A stretch of DNA of 64,000 nucleotides from Chitinibacter fontanus (GTDB lineage: Bacteria; Pseudomonadota; Gammaproteobacteria; Burkholderiales; Chitinibacteraceae), in contig NZ_CP058952.1 in the NCBI RefSeq assembly GCF_013423785.1, positions 2,755,665 through 2,819,664 of the forward strand, in the 5' to 3' direction. The notes below the pieces were generated by a model that was not told where the DNA came from, ran no database searches, and saw only the letters and a list, made by a program, of their open reading frames with translations. Positions 26,752 through 34,586 of the stretch are shown in pieces. The translations under genes were made by a program, and so were the position numbers. Position 1 is the first letter of the stretch. Every line of letters starts with the position of its first letter.

Positions 26752-27399
26752 ATGAAAACTACGTTTGAGCAGTATTTCCAAAACACCACCCCGCAGCAGC
26801 GTGTTGAGCAGGCCATCGCGGCATTTCAAGCAGGCGAGGCGGCAATTTTGCTGGACGATATCGACCGTGAAAATGAAGCGGATTTGATTTGTTCCGCTAG
26901 CCAGCTGAGTTTGCCGCTGATGGCGATGTTGATCCGTGAATGCAGCGGCATCGTTTGCCTTTGTCTGAGTGCCGAGCGGGCCAGGCAATTGCAATTACCT
27001 GCGATGGTCGCGGATAATCAAAGCCGCTATGGCACCGCATTTACGGTTTCGATTGAAGCGGCCTTGGGTGTCACTACCGGGGTATCTGCTGCTGATCGTT
27101 TGGCAACAATTTCTGCTGCCATACACCCCGCAGCAGTACCTGATGACCTTGCCAGACCCGGGCATGTTTTTCCGCTCGTGGAGAATCCGGCAGGGTTGCA
27201 CGGACGGCGCGGGCATACCGAAGGTGCGCTCGCGCTGTCTCGGCGAGCCGACTGTGGTGATAGTGCGGTGCTATGCGAATTGATGATGCCCGATGGCACG
27301 ATGATGCGCGGGCAAGATCTGATTGATTTTGCGCAGCGGCATCGCTTGCCAATCTTGTCGATTGAGGATCTGGTGCAAAGCGTGGCTGAAGTAGTGTAA
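26752..27399 (+). CDS. ribB: 3,4-dihydroxy-2-butanone 4-phosphate synthase
   Basis: A 215-aa stand-alone RibB that converts ribulose 5-phosphate to the four-carbon riboflavin precursor. The metal and substrate motifs are present: LLDDIDRENEADLI, YGTAFTVSIEA, HIFPL-like HVFPLVEN and RRGHTEGALAL. No GTP cyclohydrolase II domain is fused. AAGGAG before the ATG at 26752 fixes the start. Placement directly behind an FMN riboswitch matches stand-alone ribB genes in proteobacteria that supply extra flavin, separate from the main rib operon. Confidence 0.95.
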   Translation: MKTTFEQYFQNTTPQQRVEQAIAAFQAGEAAILLDDIDRENEADLICSASQLSLPLMAMLIRECSGIVCLCLSAERARQLQLPAMVADNQSRYGTAFTVSIEAALGVTTGVSAADRLATISAAIHPAAVPDDLARPGHVFPLVENPAGLHGRRGHTEGALALSRRADCGDSAVLCELMMPDGTMMRGQDLIDFAQRHRLPILSIEDLVQSVAEVV

Positions 27400-27404
27400 G
27401 CACG

Positions 27405-27430
27405 AATAGCCCCGTTCGCGGGGCTATTTC
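27405..27430. terminator. Bidirectional terminator ribB / racemase
   Basis: A 10-bp stem AATAGCCCCG/CGGGGCTATT with a TTCG loop. It overlaps the stop codon of the converging racemase gene. Confidence 0.75.
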
Positions 27431-28113
27431 AGCGCAAAATTGGCGACAGCTTGGGCATGTAAATCGGCGGTATCAAACAGCGGTACAGCAGCGTCGCTCG
27501 CATTGACCAGTAGCGCAATTTCAGTGCATCCCAAAATAACCCCTTGCGCACCTTGCGCCACTAATTTGTGCATCACTTCGCGATAAACTTGCCGTGAAGC
27601 TTCATGAATCTGACCTTGGCACAGCTCGTTGAAAATAATCTCATTCACTCGCAAGCGATCGCTAAGTTCTGGCACGATGACCTCAATCTGCTGGGCGACT
27701 AAGCGGTCGATATAAAAATCCTGCTCCATGGTAAAACGCGTACCAAGTAGGCCAATTTTGCTGAGATTGGCCTGTTTGATATGGCTCGCGGTGACGTCGG
27801 CAATATGTAAAAACGGTAGGTCGGTGGCCGCCGTAATTTGATCGGCGACCTTATGCATGGTGTTGGTGCATAAGACCAGACATTCGGCGCCCGCAGATTG
27901 AAGCGTTCTGGCCGCTTGCGCCAGTTGCTCCCCCGCAACGTGCCATTCGCCCGCGCTTTGTAGGGCGGCGATTTCGGCAAAGTCAACGCTAAGTAACAGT
28001 ATTTTGGCTGAGTGCAAACCGCCTAGCTGTGCTTTGATTGACTGATTAATCACACGGTAATAAGGAATCGTTGATTCCCAGCTCATGCCGCCAATCAGGC
28101 CGATAGTTTTCAT
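27424..28113 (-). CDS. Aspartate/glutamate racemase family protein
   Basis: A 229-aa member of the Asp/Glu/hydantoin racemase family. The N-terminus MKTIGLIGGMSWESTIPYY is the classic start. The two catalytic Cys lie in LVLCTNTMHK (about residue 82) and GVILGCTEIALL (about 196), so proton abstraction from either face should be possible. It resembles YgeA/RacD-type enzymes with broad amino-acid racemase activity. It shares strand and a short gap with the upstream cupin gene, and a bidirectional hairpin spans its stop. Confidence 0.9.
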   Translation of the reverse strand: MKTIGLIGGMSWESTIPYYRVINQSIKAQLGGLHSAKILLLSVDFAEIAALQSAGEWHVAGEQLAQAARTLQSAGAECLVLCTNTMHKVADQITAATDLPFLHIADVTASHIKQANLSKIGLLGTRFTMEQDFYIDRLVAQQIEVIVPELSDRLRVNEIIFNELCQGQIHEASRQVYREVMHKLVAQGAQGVILGCTEIALLVNASDAAVPLFDTADLHAQAVANFALK

Positions 28114-28130
28114 CTGAACGCCTCGTTGAT

Positions 28131-28406
28131 TTAATCAAATTGGTAATGTTTTTTCAGCGGGGCGGTAATTTGCCATGTGCAGCGCATGCCGGCAGGAAAG
28201 GTGGCTAAATCTCCGGCGCTAATGGTGACCGCTTCGCCATCGACGGGGGTGACGATCACTTCGCCTTCGAGTAGGTAGCAGGTTTCAGCACAATCATAGC
28301 GCCAAGGGAAGCTGGAGATACTTTTCTCCCAGATCGGCCAAGCGCTAATGCCTAATTCAGTTTGTCGTTCGGCGCCAATTGATCGTTCGATTTGAATGCG
28401 GGACAT
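28131..28406 (-). CDS. Small cupin (DUF861 type)
   Basis: A 91-aa single-domain cupin. Pattern: WPIWEKSISSFPWRYDCAET, YLLEGEVIVTPVDG, and ISAGDLATFPAGMRCTWQI. These correspond to the cupin 1 and cupin 2 strands of the EutQ/DUF861 branch. His ligands are mostly replaced, so metal binding may be altered. Its stop is 17 bp before the racemase start, suggesting an operon. Function is unknown; members of this branch are often linked to ureidoglycolate or amine metabolism. Confidence 0.82.
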   Translation of the reverse strand: MSRIQIERSIGAERQTELGISAWPIWEKSISSFPWRYDCAETCYLLEGEVIVTPVDGEAVTISAGDLATFPAGMRCTWQITAPLKKHYQFD

Positions 28407-28499
28407 GATAATTCCTGTTTTGAAACATGGGTATAAGCATTGTAAAGCGCCGCTGGTCGTATGGGTGACGCTGGGGTTGTCAGCAAGTAAAAATTTATA

Positions 28500-28531
28500 G
28501 ATAATGAGAACGGATATTAATTAGGTTCTCA
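28500..28531 (+). promoter_or_regulatory. Possible Fur site and inverted repeat before bfd
   Basis: GATAATGAGAACGGATATT (28500-28518) matches 12 of 19 positions of the Fur-box consensus. Overlapping it, TGAGAAC (28505-28511) and GTTCTCA (28525-28531) form an inverted repeat just before the bfd start. Bfd genes are commonly Fur-repressed, so this is plausible but weak. Confidence 0.45.
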
Positions 28532-28533
28532 CT

Positions 28534-28749
28534 ATGATTGTCTGTGTCTGCAATAACGTTAGCGATAAAGCGATTCGCAAAGCCGTAGAGCAAAACGGCG
28601 TGCGTACTTATATCCAACTGCAACGCACCACACAAACCGGCACTTGCTGCGGCAAATGTACAAGCTGCGCTAAGCAAGTGCTTAAAGACGCGGTGGAAAC
28701 CTACGAAGCACAGATGCTAGCCGATTTGGAAGACTTAGCCTTCGCCTAA
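28534..28749 (+). CDS. bfd: Bacterioferritin-associated ferredoxin
   Basis: A 71-aa [2Fe-2S] protein of the BFD family that donates electrons to bacterioferritin to release stored iron. Cys4 and Cys6 (MIVCVCNNV) and the later cluster TGTCCGKCTSC (Cys38, 39, 42, 45) provide the four ligands, with two extra Cys. It lies tail to tail with the two bacterioferritin genes, supporting the role. A possible Fur site lies upstream. Confidence 0.93.
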   Translation: MIVCVCNNVSDKAIRKAVEQNGVRTYIQLQRTTQTGTCCGKCTSCAKQVLKDAVETYEAQMLADLEDLAFA

Positions 28750-28818
28750 ATTTTGGGGGTATACCACTGGATTTATTGCCTCGTGATTGATTGCGATGTA
28801 TACCCATCCAGACTATGC

Positions 28819-28849
28819 AAAAAGCCCGAGTTTAACTCGGGCTTTTTGT
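28819..28849. terminator. Terminator between bfd and the bfr genes
   Basis: A 12-bp AAAAAGCCCGAG/CTCGGGCTTTTT stem with a TTTAA loop; functional in both directions between converging genes. Confidence 0.93.
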
Positions 28850-28913
28850 TTGGACTACGGTCAGGGTTGGGCTTGCCCAACAGGCTGGCCGTGCCTACCT
28901 CGTTGCCTGCGTC

Positions 28914-29384
28914 TTAGGACGCTTGCGATTGCAGATAATTTGGCAATCCGATGGCTTTGATCAGATGAAGTTGCTGCTCTAACCAATGGGCGTGGTCTTG
29001 CTCGGTGTCTTCAAGCAAGGTCATCAGCATTGCGCGGGTGACATAGTCTTGCTCGGCTTCACAGATGGCAATCACTTTTTTCAATGCCGCAGCCACTTCG
29101 TATTCGGTTTGCAAGTCGAATTCGAGCATTTCTTTGACATCTTTGCCCACTCGCAATGGCGTGCGTGCGGCCACATTCGGGATGCCTTCCAGAAATAAAA
29201 TCCGCGCAATCAATAAAGTGGAATGCCCAATTTCATCCTGGCGCTCATGATCGATGCGCTCGTAAAGTTTGCTATAGCCCCAGTTGTGATACATCTGGCT
29301 ATGCACGAAATATTGATCTACCGAGGTTAACTCGGCTGCCAGCAATTCTGACAGCCCGGCGAGAACTTTTGCGCTACCTTGCAT
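28914..29384 (-). CDS. bfrA: Bacterioferritin, ferroxidase-type subunit (no haem Met)
   Basis: A 156-aa bacterioferritin subunit that oxidises Fe(II) for storage in the 24-mer shell. All ferroxidase ligands are kept: Glu18, Glu51, His54, Glu94, and the ExxH pair Glu128/His131 (one residue later than in E. coli numbering). The haem ligand Met52 is replaced by Ile (DEIGH). The ATG at 29384 has GGAG upstream; the frame continues to 29489 but that part lies in the intergenic gap. It is the second gene of the pair. The symbol is by analogy with two-subunit systems. Confidence 0.92.
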   Translation of the reverse strand: MQGSAKVLAGLSELLAAELTSVDQYFVHSQMYHNWGYSKLYERIDHERQDEIGHSTLLIARILFLEGIPNVAARTPLRVGKDVKEMLEFDLQTEYEVAAALKKVIAICEAEQDYVTRAMLMTLLEDTEQDHAHWLEQQLHLIKAIGLPNYLQSQAS

Positions 29385-29410
29385 AATTGGTGCTCCTTGA
29401 GTCGGGCGGC

Positions 29411-29884
29411 TTAATCGCCGAAAGCTTGTGATTGCAGGTAATTGGTCAAGGACATTTCCTTGATCAGTGTTTGCTGAGTTTCCAGCCAATCAACATATTC
29501 TTCTTCGTCTTCCAGGATTTCTGCCAGCAAATCGCGGCTGACATAATCTTGGGCGGTTTCACAGGTTTTGATGGCATTGCGTACGCTGCTTAAAAAACCG
29601 GTGTAGAGCTGTAAATCACAGCCGAGCATTTCTTGAACATCTTCGCCGATCAATAATTTGCCCAGGTCTTGCAGATTAGGCAGCCCTTCCAAAAACAGCA
29701 CGCGCTCGATCAATTTATCTGAGCGTTTCATGGCATCGATTGATTCGTGATAAACCTGATCATTCAGGCGTTTAAAGCCCCAGTTCTTGTAAATACGGGC
29801 GTGCAGAAAGGTTTGGTTAATTGCGATCAGCTCGTTGGCCAAAATGCCATTAAGCGCTGCAATGACTGTTTTATCGCCTTGCAT
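29411..29884 (-). CDS. bfrB: Bacterioferritin, haem-binding-type subunit (degenerate ferroxidase site)
   Basis: A 157-aa bacterioferritin subunit that keeps the axial haem ligand Met52 (IDAMKR) but has lost most ferroxidase ligands: Glu51 to Ala, His54 to Arg, Glu94 to Tyr and His130 to Tyr, with Tyr25 to Thr. Glu18 and Glu127 remain. It should bind haem between subunits and receive electrons rather than oxidise iron. It is the first gene of the pair, 26 bp before the ferroxidase-type gene, with AGGAG before the ATG. The two probably form mixed shells. Confidence 0.92.
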   Translation of the reverse strand: MQGDKTVIAALNGILANELIAINQTFLHARIYKNWGFKRLNDQVYHESIDAMKRSDKLIERVLFLEGLPNLQDLGKLLIGEDVQEMLGCDLQLYTGFLSSVRNAIKTCETAQDYVSRDLLAEILEDEEEYVDWLETQQTLIKEMSLTNYLQSQAFGD

Positions 29885-29925
29885 CGTATTCTCCTGTTGG
29901 CTTAGCCAATCTGTGTTGAATAAAA

Positions 29926-29948
29926 AACGGCCTTATTCAAAGACCGTT
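29926..29948 (-). terminator. Terminator-like hairpin in the bfr leader
   Basis: On the minus strand AACGGTCTTT...AAGGCCGTT forms a 9-bp stem with one mismatch and a T-run after it. It lies between the predicted promoter (29961-29988) and the first bfr start at 29884. It may attenuate transcription or protect the mRNA 5' end. No gene needs a terminator here. Confidence 0.5.
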
Positions 29949-29957
29949 ATTTTTAAG

Positions 29958-29988
29958 AAAAGTGTACTCTTTTAGTCGGGAATATCAA
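29958..29988 (-). promoter_or_regulatory. Predicted bfr promoter with overlapping palindrome
   Basis: On the minus strand TTGATA (-35, 29983-29988) and TACACT (-10, 29961-29966) are 16 bp apart. A 16-bp near-palindrome, AAAAGTGTACTCTTTT (29958-29973 on the plus strand), covers the -10 and could be an operator. Confidence 0.55.
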
Positions 29989-30137
29989 GAATAATTTCAG
30001 AGCAAGTAATTGAATAGAAATACAAATAAAAACAATTCTTGATACGCCGTCGCATCCAAGTACAAGCCAGACTAATCACATAGGTAGTGTCATAAAAAGC
30101 CCGTAAAATAGGATGCACCTTTATGTGGAGTGATTTC

Positions 30138-30914
30138 GTGTTAGTTAGCCCAGAACAAATTGCCTTTGCCAAGAAACTCGCCGATGCCAGCGCCGCGGTG
30201 ATTCGTCCCTATTATCGCAGTGGATTGACCATTGATGATAAATCGGATGCCAGCCCCGTCACGCAAGCGGACCGCGAGGCCGAGCTGGCGATGCGCGCAC
30301 TGATTAATGCGGAACGCCCACAAGACGGCATTATTGGCGAAGAGTTTGGTGCTGAACGCGATGATGCCGACTGGGTGTGGGTGCTTGATCCGGTCGATGG
30401 TACCAAGGCTTTTATTACCGGGCGCCCCTTATTTGTGACTTTGATTGGTTTGCTGTATCGCGGCGTACCCGTGCTGGGCGTGGTGAATCAACCGATCGCA
30501 AACGAGCGCTGGATCGGGGTCGTGGGCCAAGGTTGCACTTTAAACGACCAAGCAGTGACGGTGAGTCAGATTACCGAACTATCACGCGCGCGCATTGGCA
30601 CGACTGGGCCACAATATTTTGCCCCTGCTAGTCGTGAGGCATTTATGCAGTTTCAACAAGGTGGCCGCTTTACCGTGTATGGCGGTGATGGCTATCAGTA
30701 TGCCTTGGTGGCGACTGGTGGGCTCGATGTGGTTATTGAGGAAGGCTTGAAATTACATGATTTTGCTGCGGTGGCGCCAGTGGTGATTGCCGCTGGCGGC
30801 ATTATGACCGACTGGCAAGGCGAGCCATTAACCCGCACGAGTAGTGGCCGCGTGATTGCTGCAGCTACCCCTGAGGTGTATCAGGCTGCACTCAATATCA
30901 TGAGCAAGGTTTAA
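30138..30914 (+). CDS. Inositol-monophosphatase family phosphatase (HisN-like)
   Basis: A 258-aa Mg-dependent phosphatase of the IMPase fold. Metal ligands are visible in GEEFG (Glu), WVLDPVDGTKAF (Asp, Asp) and the late LKLHDFAAVAPV (Asp). The DPVDGTKAFITGRP stretch resembles histidinol-phosphate phosphatases (HisN) more than CysQ or SuhB. Substrate is thus inferred. I place the start at GTG 30138, which has GTGGAG seven bases upstream; ATG 30123 has no ribosome site. It is 23 bp ahead of the sulfurtransferase gene. Confidence 0.85.
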   Translation: MLVSPEQIAFAKKLADASAAVIRPYYRSGLTIDDKSDASPVTQADREAELAMRALINAERPQDGIIGEEFGAERDDADWVWVLDPVDGTKAFITGRPLFVTLIGLLYRGVPVLGVVNQPIANERWIGVVGQGCTLNDQAVTVSQITELSRARIGTTGPQYFAPASREAFMQFQQGGRFTVYGGDGYQYALVATGGLDVVIEEGLKLHDFAAVAPVVIAAGGIMTDWQGEPLTRTSSGRVIAAATPEVYQAALNIMSKV

Positions 30915-30937
30915 GCATATACCCTGAAGGATCGCAA

Positions 30938-31780
30938 ATGAAACCCCTCATTTCCGCCGAAGAATTAAAAGCAATTTTGCCGCAAGGCAAGGTCGTAGTT
31001 GTCGATTGCCGCCATGTATTGGGCAATGCCGAGGCTGATGCTGGCCGCGCTTCGTATTTGGCTGGCCACCTGCCGGGTGCCCGATTTTTGCATTTGGACG
31101 AGGATTTATCCGCGCCCAAAACGGGCCGCAATGGTCGCCACCCACTGCCCAATCCAGCCACTTTAGCAACTAAGCTGGGCGGCCTTGGCATCGCGCGCGA
31201 TACGCATGTGGTGGCATACGATAGCAGCGGCGGCCCATTTGCTGCCAGATTGTGGTGGTTGCTGCGCTGGCTGGGCGCAGAGTGCGTACAAGTGCTGGAT
31301 GGTGGGTTGGCGGCTTGGCAAGCTGTGGGCGGCGAGTTGCTCAGCGAAATCGCCGCAATTAAGCCGGTGAATTTTGACGTGCAGCTAAACGCTGCTTGCC
31401 ATGTGAATGCCGACGATGTGCTGGCCAATTTGGAAAATGGTGAATTCCAAGTCGTTGACGCGCGTAGCGCTGAGCGCTTTATCGGCATTGGCGAAACGCT
31501 GGATCCGGTTGGAGGGCATATCCCAGAGGCGGCAAATCGGTTTTTTATGCTGAACTTGCAAGATGGCTATTTCAAAGCTGCCGATACTTTGCGTCAAGAG
31601 TGGGGGGTATTGCTGGGTGACCTAAGCCCCGCACAGCTTGTGCATCAATGCGGCAGTGGGGTAACGGCCTGCCATAATCTGCTGGCATTAGAAGTAGCGG
31701 GTTTATCTGGCGGTCGACTGTATCCGGGCTCGTGGAGCGAATGGTGCAGCGATTCGAGTCGGCCAATAGCCACCACGTGA
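30938..31780 (+). CDS. sseA: 3-mercaptopyruvate sulfurtransferase / rhodanese
   Basis: A 280-aa two-domain rhodanese. The N-terminal domain (about 1-140) is structural. The C-terminal domain (about 155-280) holds the catalytic Cys in VHQCGSGVTACHN, whose CGSGVTA loop is the mercaptopyruvate-type motif rather than the thiosulfate-type CRKGVT. It moves sulfur from 3-mercaptopyruvate to cyanide or thiols. It follows the IMPase-like gene closely, so they are likely cotranscribed. Confidence 0.9.
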   Translation: MKPLISAEELKAILPQGKVVVVDCRHVLGNAEADAGRASYLAGHLPGARFLHLDEDLSAPKTGRNGRHPLPNPATLATKLGGLGIARDTHVVAYDSSGGPFAARLWWLLRWLGAECVQVLDGGLAAWQAVGGELLSEIAAIKPVNFDVQLNAACHVNADDVLANLENGEFQVVDARSAERFIGIGETLDPVGGHIPEAANRFFMLNLQDGYFKAADTLRQEWGVLLGDLSPAQLVHQCGSGVTACHNLLALEVAGLSGGRLYPGSWSEWCSDSSRPIATT

Positions 31781-31834
31781 TTGCGTTTGCTGATCAGTCA
31801 TTTTTCTCTCCGCCCTATATAAAGCGTACTCGCG

Positions 31835-31886
31835 TTTTTATGTGGGGCTTTTTTGCGTCAGTAGACAAGACGCAAGCCAAATGAAT
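31835..31886. other. Intergenic stretch 31781-32089
   Basis: The 309-bp gap between sseA and the acetate transporter contains a TTGCGTC...GACGCAA inverted repeat (about 31853-31876) after a T-run, possibly part of the sseA terminator. I see no ORF or known RNA in the rest, which should carry the transporter promoter. Confidence 0.35.
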
Positions 31887-32089
31887 TGTGATGAACCGCG
31901 GCGAAGTCGTGACAGCAATGGTGGTAATTTCATGGCTTGGCTCTGCCTAAGAGCTTGCAAAGCTTGATAAAGGGCAGATCTGAGCCGTAAATATCATGCT
32001 GCTGCAATAAATATTGATCAGAGCCAAGTGTTTATTGGGGTTTCACAGTATAGAATGCCGCTCCTCTCCTGTTTCGCCAAGGACGCGAC

Positions 32090-32680
32090 ATGTCTGCTGC
32101 CAATACACTTACCATCACTGATACCTCTGCCAATCCTGCGCCGCTGGGCCTGATGGGCTTTGGGATGACCACCGTTTTGCTCAATTTGCATAACGCGGGT
32201 TTGTTTGAACTCAATGCCATGATTTTGGCGATGGGGATTTTCTACGGTGGGATTGCGCAAGTAATCGCTGGGATTTTCGAATCGAAGAAAAATAACACCT
32301 TCGGTATGACCGCGTTTACGTCCTACGGCATGTTCTGGCTGACGTTGGTGGCGCTGATTGTGATGCCTCAATTGGGTATTGCTGCCAAAGCCAGTGAACA
32401 AGCAATGGCCTGGTATTTACTCGTATGGGGTATTTTCACTGCCTTCCTCTTCATCGGCACTTTGCGGATGAATTTCATTACCCAGTTTATTTTTGGCTCT
32501 TTAACGGTACTGTTCTTCCTGCTCGCGATTGGTGACTTTACGGGCAGCGCTGCGATTAAGACTATTGCAGGGGTTGAGGGCATTATCTGTGGCGCATCTG
32601 CGATTTATTCCGCGATGGCCCAAGTGCTCAATGAAATCTACGGACGTGAAGTATTGCCGCTCGGTGGCAAAGCGCATTAA
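32090..32680 (+). CDS. satP: Acetate uptake transporter (SatP/GPR1-FUN34-YaaH family)
   Basis: A 196-aa inner-membrane protein with six helices. The family signature NPAPLGLMGFGMTTVLLN (about residues 15-32) is nearly perfect. E. coli SatP takes up acetate and succinate with protons. AAGGA precedes the ATG. It is a monocistronic gene bounded by a strong terminator. Confidence 0.93.
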   Translation: MSAANTLTITDTSANPAPLGLMGFGMTTVLLNLHNAGLFELNAMILAMGIFYGGIAQVIAGIFESKKNNTFGMTAFTSYGMFWLTLVALIVMPQLGIAAKASEQAMAWYLLVWGIFTAFLFIGTLRMNFITQFIFGSLTVLFFLLAIGDFTGSAAIKTIAGVEGIICGASAIYSAMAQVLNEIYGREVLPLGGKAH

Positions 32681-32703
32681 TTGCCTCTAGTGAGCAATAA
32701 AAA

Positions 32704-32731
32704 AGCCGCACTGGCATTGTGCGGCTTTTTT
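32704..32731. terminator. Terminator after satP
   Basis: AGCCGCAC/GTGCGGCT stem with a 7-nt loop, A-run before and T-run after; can serve the converging gene too. Confidence 0.92.
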
Positions 32732-32754
32732 ATTGATAAGTTTCGCTGGCAGAA

Positions 32755-33636
32755 TTAATTGAGTCGATTCCAGTTTTTCGTCGCGTTATTGAAAAAACCT
32801 GAATCACGGTAGGCTTTGTCGATCAGGCCTTTTTCACGCAATTTATCCAAGCCCAAGTTCAGCTGCTTCGCCGCCAAAGCGCCGTTCGGATCGCTTTTGC
32901 TCACTAGAAAATGTCGACTGCCTTGCAAGCCCACTTTGACGTTTTGCACAGGAACCAGTTTCTTGCCCCCTAGATCCATGGATAAATCAGGCGTGGGTTG
33001 AAATGGGGCTAGTAGTACATCGGCGCGTTTTTTGAACAGCATGCCGACCATGGAGTCCCAGCTCTGGGTTTTGAGTAAATTCGAAAACTTCAGGCTTTCC
33101 AGTGTCGCGACATCAGGCTTCCAGCTCTCGGCGACCACCGCGGTGAGCTTTTGTAAATCGGGCAAAGTGCGGGTTAGCCGCGCATCCACATTGTCAGCTG
33201 TGGTATAGAAGCCCGCTTCAAATTCACCGTTGCGAATCACTGGCTCGGAAATAAAGACTTTATCTGCCAGTGGTTTTAGATCAATTTGCCAAGCGCTATT
33301 GCCACCCATTGTGGCGCTACCGGTGGTGATTTCCTTGATGTAGCGGCTGTAAGAGTCACTGCTGTTATCGACTTTAACAATCTTGATTGGCAATTCATTG
33401 CCGCCGGCTTTTAGGGCTTGTTGCACCAAGACCAATTCAACGACATCGCGCCGGGAACCAGTACCACCGTAGTTATTTAATGTCAGTGGGTCGCGCTGGC
33501 CAATGAATTTTTGGTAATCGTTAAATACATCTTGCTGCGTCAGAATAGTAATTACTTTGTCGCTAGCCATGCCGGGGCTGCTGAGTGCGAGTAGGCTGAT
33601 GGACAGCGAGGCTGCGAGCTGTTTGAAATGGCGCAT
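32755..33636 (-). CDS. Periplasmic solute-binding protein (PhnD-like fold)
   Basis: A 293-aa exported protein with a signal peptide cleaved near GMASD. Body segments such as DKVITILTQQDVF, ITTGSATMGGNSAW, FKKRADVLLAPFQPTPD and KQLNLGLDKLREKGL resemble the family 3 / PhnD-like type II binding fold. The ATG at 33636 begins the signal peptide after GGGGAA; the frame extending to 33720 is rejected. No transporter genes adjoin, so ligand and partner are unknown. Confidence 0.72.
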   Translation of the reverse strand: MRHFKQLAASLSISLLALSSPGMASDKVITILTQQDVFNDYQKFIGQRDPLTLNNYGGTGSRRDVVELVLVQQALKAGGNELPIKIVKVDNSSDSYSRYIKEITTGSATMGGNSAWQIDLKPLADKVFISEPVIRNGEFEAGFYTTADNVDARLTRTLPDLQKLTAVVAESWKPDVATLESLKFSNLLKTQSWDSMVGMLFKKRADVLLAPFQPTPDLSMDLGGKKLVPVQNVKVGLQGSRHFLVSKSDPNGALAAKQLNLGLDKLREKGLIDKAYRDSGFFNNATKNWNRLN

Positions 33637-33857
33637 CGGAGTTCCCCATGAAAAGTTCGCAATGAAATGATCATGGCAATTTGTAAGCAAAAAGGCAAAC
33701 GGAGTTTTCCCTAGTGCCATGAACGAGGTTTTTAGCCAACATTTGCGGCCAAATAGAAATTAGCTATCAGGTGGATGAAAACTCTTGATTTGACGCGCTT
33801 CGCCCTGATCTTTAGAGTGGAGCAAGTTTTGTCTAAAAACCCACTAGGAGTATGAAT

Positions 33858-34463
33858 ATGGCCGTTCTCGTTGCTAAGCAAGCCCCTGACTTTACTGCTG
33901 CAGCCGTTCTTGGCTCTGGCGAGATTGTAGACAACTTCAATCTGAAAGCCGCTACTGCTGGCAAATACACTGCGATTTTCTTCTACCCACTCGACTTTAC
34001 ATTCGTTTGCCCTTCAGAGTTGATCGCGTTTGATCACCGTCTGGAAGAGTTCAAAAAACGCAATGTAGAAGTGATTGGCGTATCGATCGACAGCCAATTC
34101 ACCCACGCTGCATGGCGCAACACCCCAGTTGAAAAAGGTGGTATCGGCCAAGTTGGTTACACTTTGGTCGCTGACGTTAAGCACGAAATTTGCAAAGCCT
34201 ACGACGTTGAATTGGCTGATGCCGGTGTAGCATTGCGCGGCACCTTCCTGATCGACAAAAACGGCGTGGTACAACACCAAGTGGTGAACAATCTGCCATT
34301 GGGTCGTGATATCGACGAATTGTTGCGTGTCGTTGATGCGCTGCAATTTACCGAAGAGCACGGCGAAGTTTGCCCAGCTGGCTGGAACAAAGGCAAAAAA
34401 GGTATGAAAGCGGACGCTGCTGGCGTGGCTGATTACCTGGCTAACAACGCGCAAGCGCTGTAA
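33858..34463 (+). CDS. 2-Cys peroxiredoxin (AhpC/TSA family, typical)
   Basis: A 201-aa thiol peroxidase. The peroxidatic Cys lies in FYPLDFTFVCPSEL and the resolving Cys near the C-terminus in EEHGEVCPAGW, as in typical 2-Cys enzymes. Arg in RGTFLIDKNG completes the site. AGGAG (33846-33850) is 7 bases from ATG 33858 and only 1 from ATG 33852, so I take the former. It is a single gene followed by a terminator. Reductant (thioredoxin or AhpF) is not encoded here. Confidence 0.95.
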   Translation: MAVLVAKQAPDFTAAAVLGSGEIVDNFNLKAATAGKYTAIFFYPLDFTFVCPSELIAFDHRLEEFKKRNVEVIGVSIDSQFTHAAWRNTPVEKGGIGQVGYTLVADVKHEICKAYDVELADAGVALRGTFLIDKNGVVQHQVVNNLPLGRDIDELLRVVDALQFTEEHGEVCPAGWNKGKKGMKADAAGVADYLANNAQAL

Positions 34464-34510
34464 TCTTCTGCCAGTGTGCGGCCCACGCAAGGTCGCGTTA
34501 GCGCAGTAGT

Positions 34511-34538
34511 AAGCCCTGCAGCAATGCAGGGCTTTTTT
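34511..34538 (+). terminator. Intrinsic terminator after the peroxiredoxin gene
   Basis: A 10-bp AAGCCCTGCA/TGCAGGGCTT stem, GCAA loop, followed by a T-run. Confidence 0.93.
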
Positions 34539-34586
34539 GTATCTATTGGCTTTATAATTGCTTTATTGTGAGTTACGAGAAACTGC

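Noticed and set aside
26605..26994. Minus-strand ORF across the FMN riboswitch and ribB start
   Set aside because: Overlaps a conserved RNA element and a conserved gene; no family resemblance.
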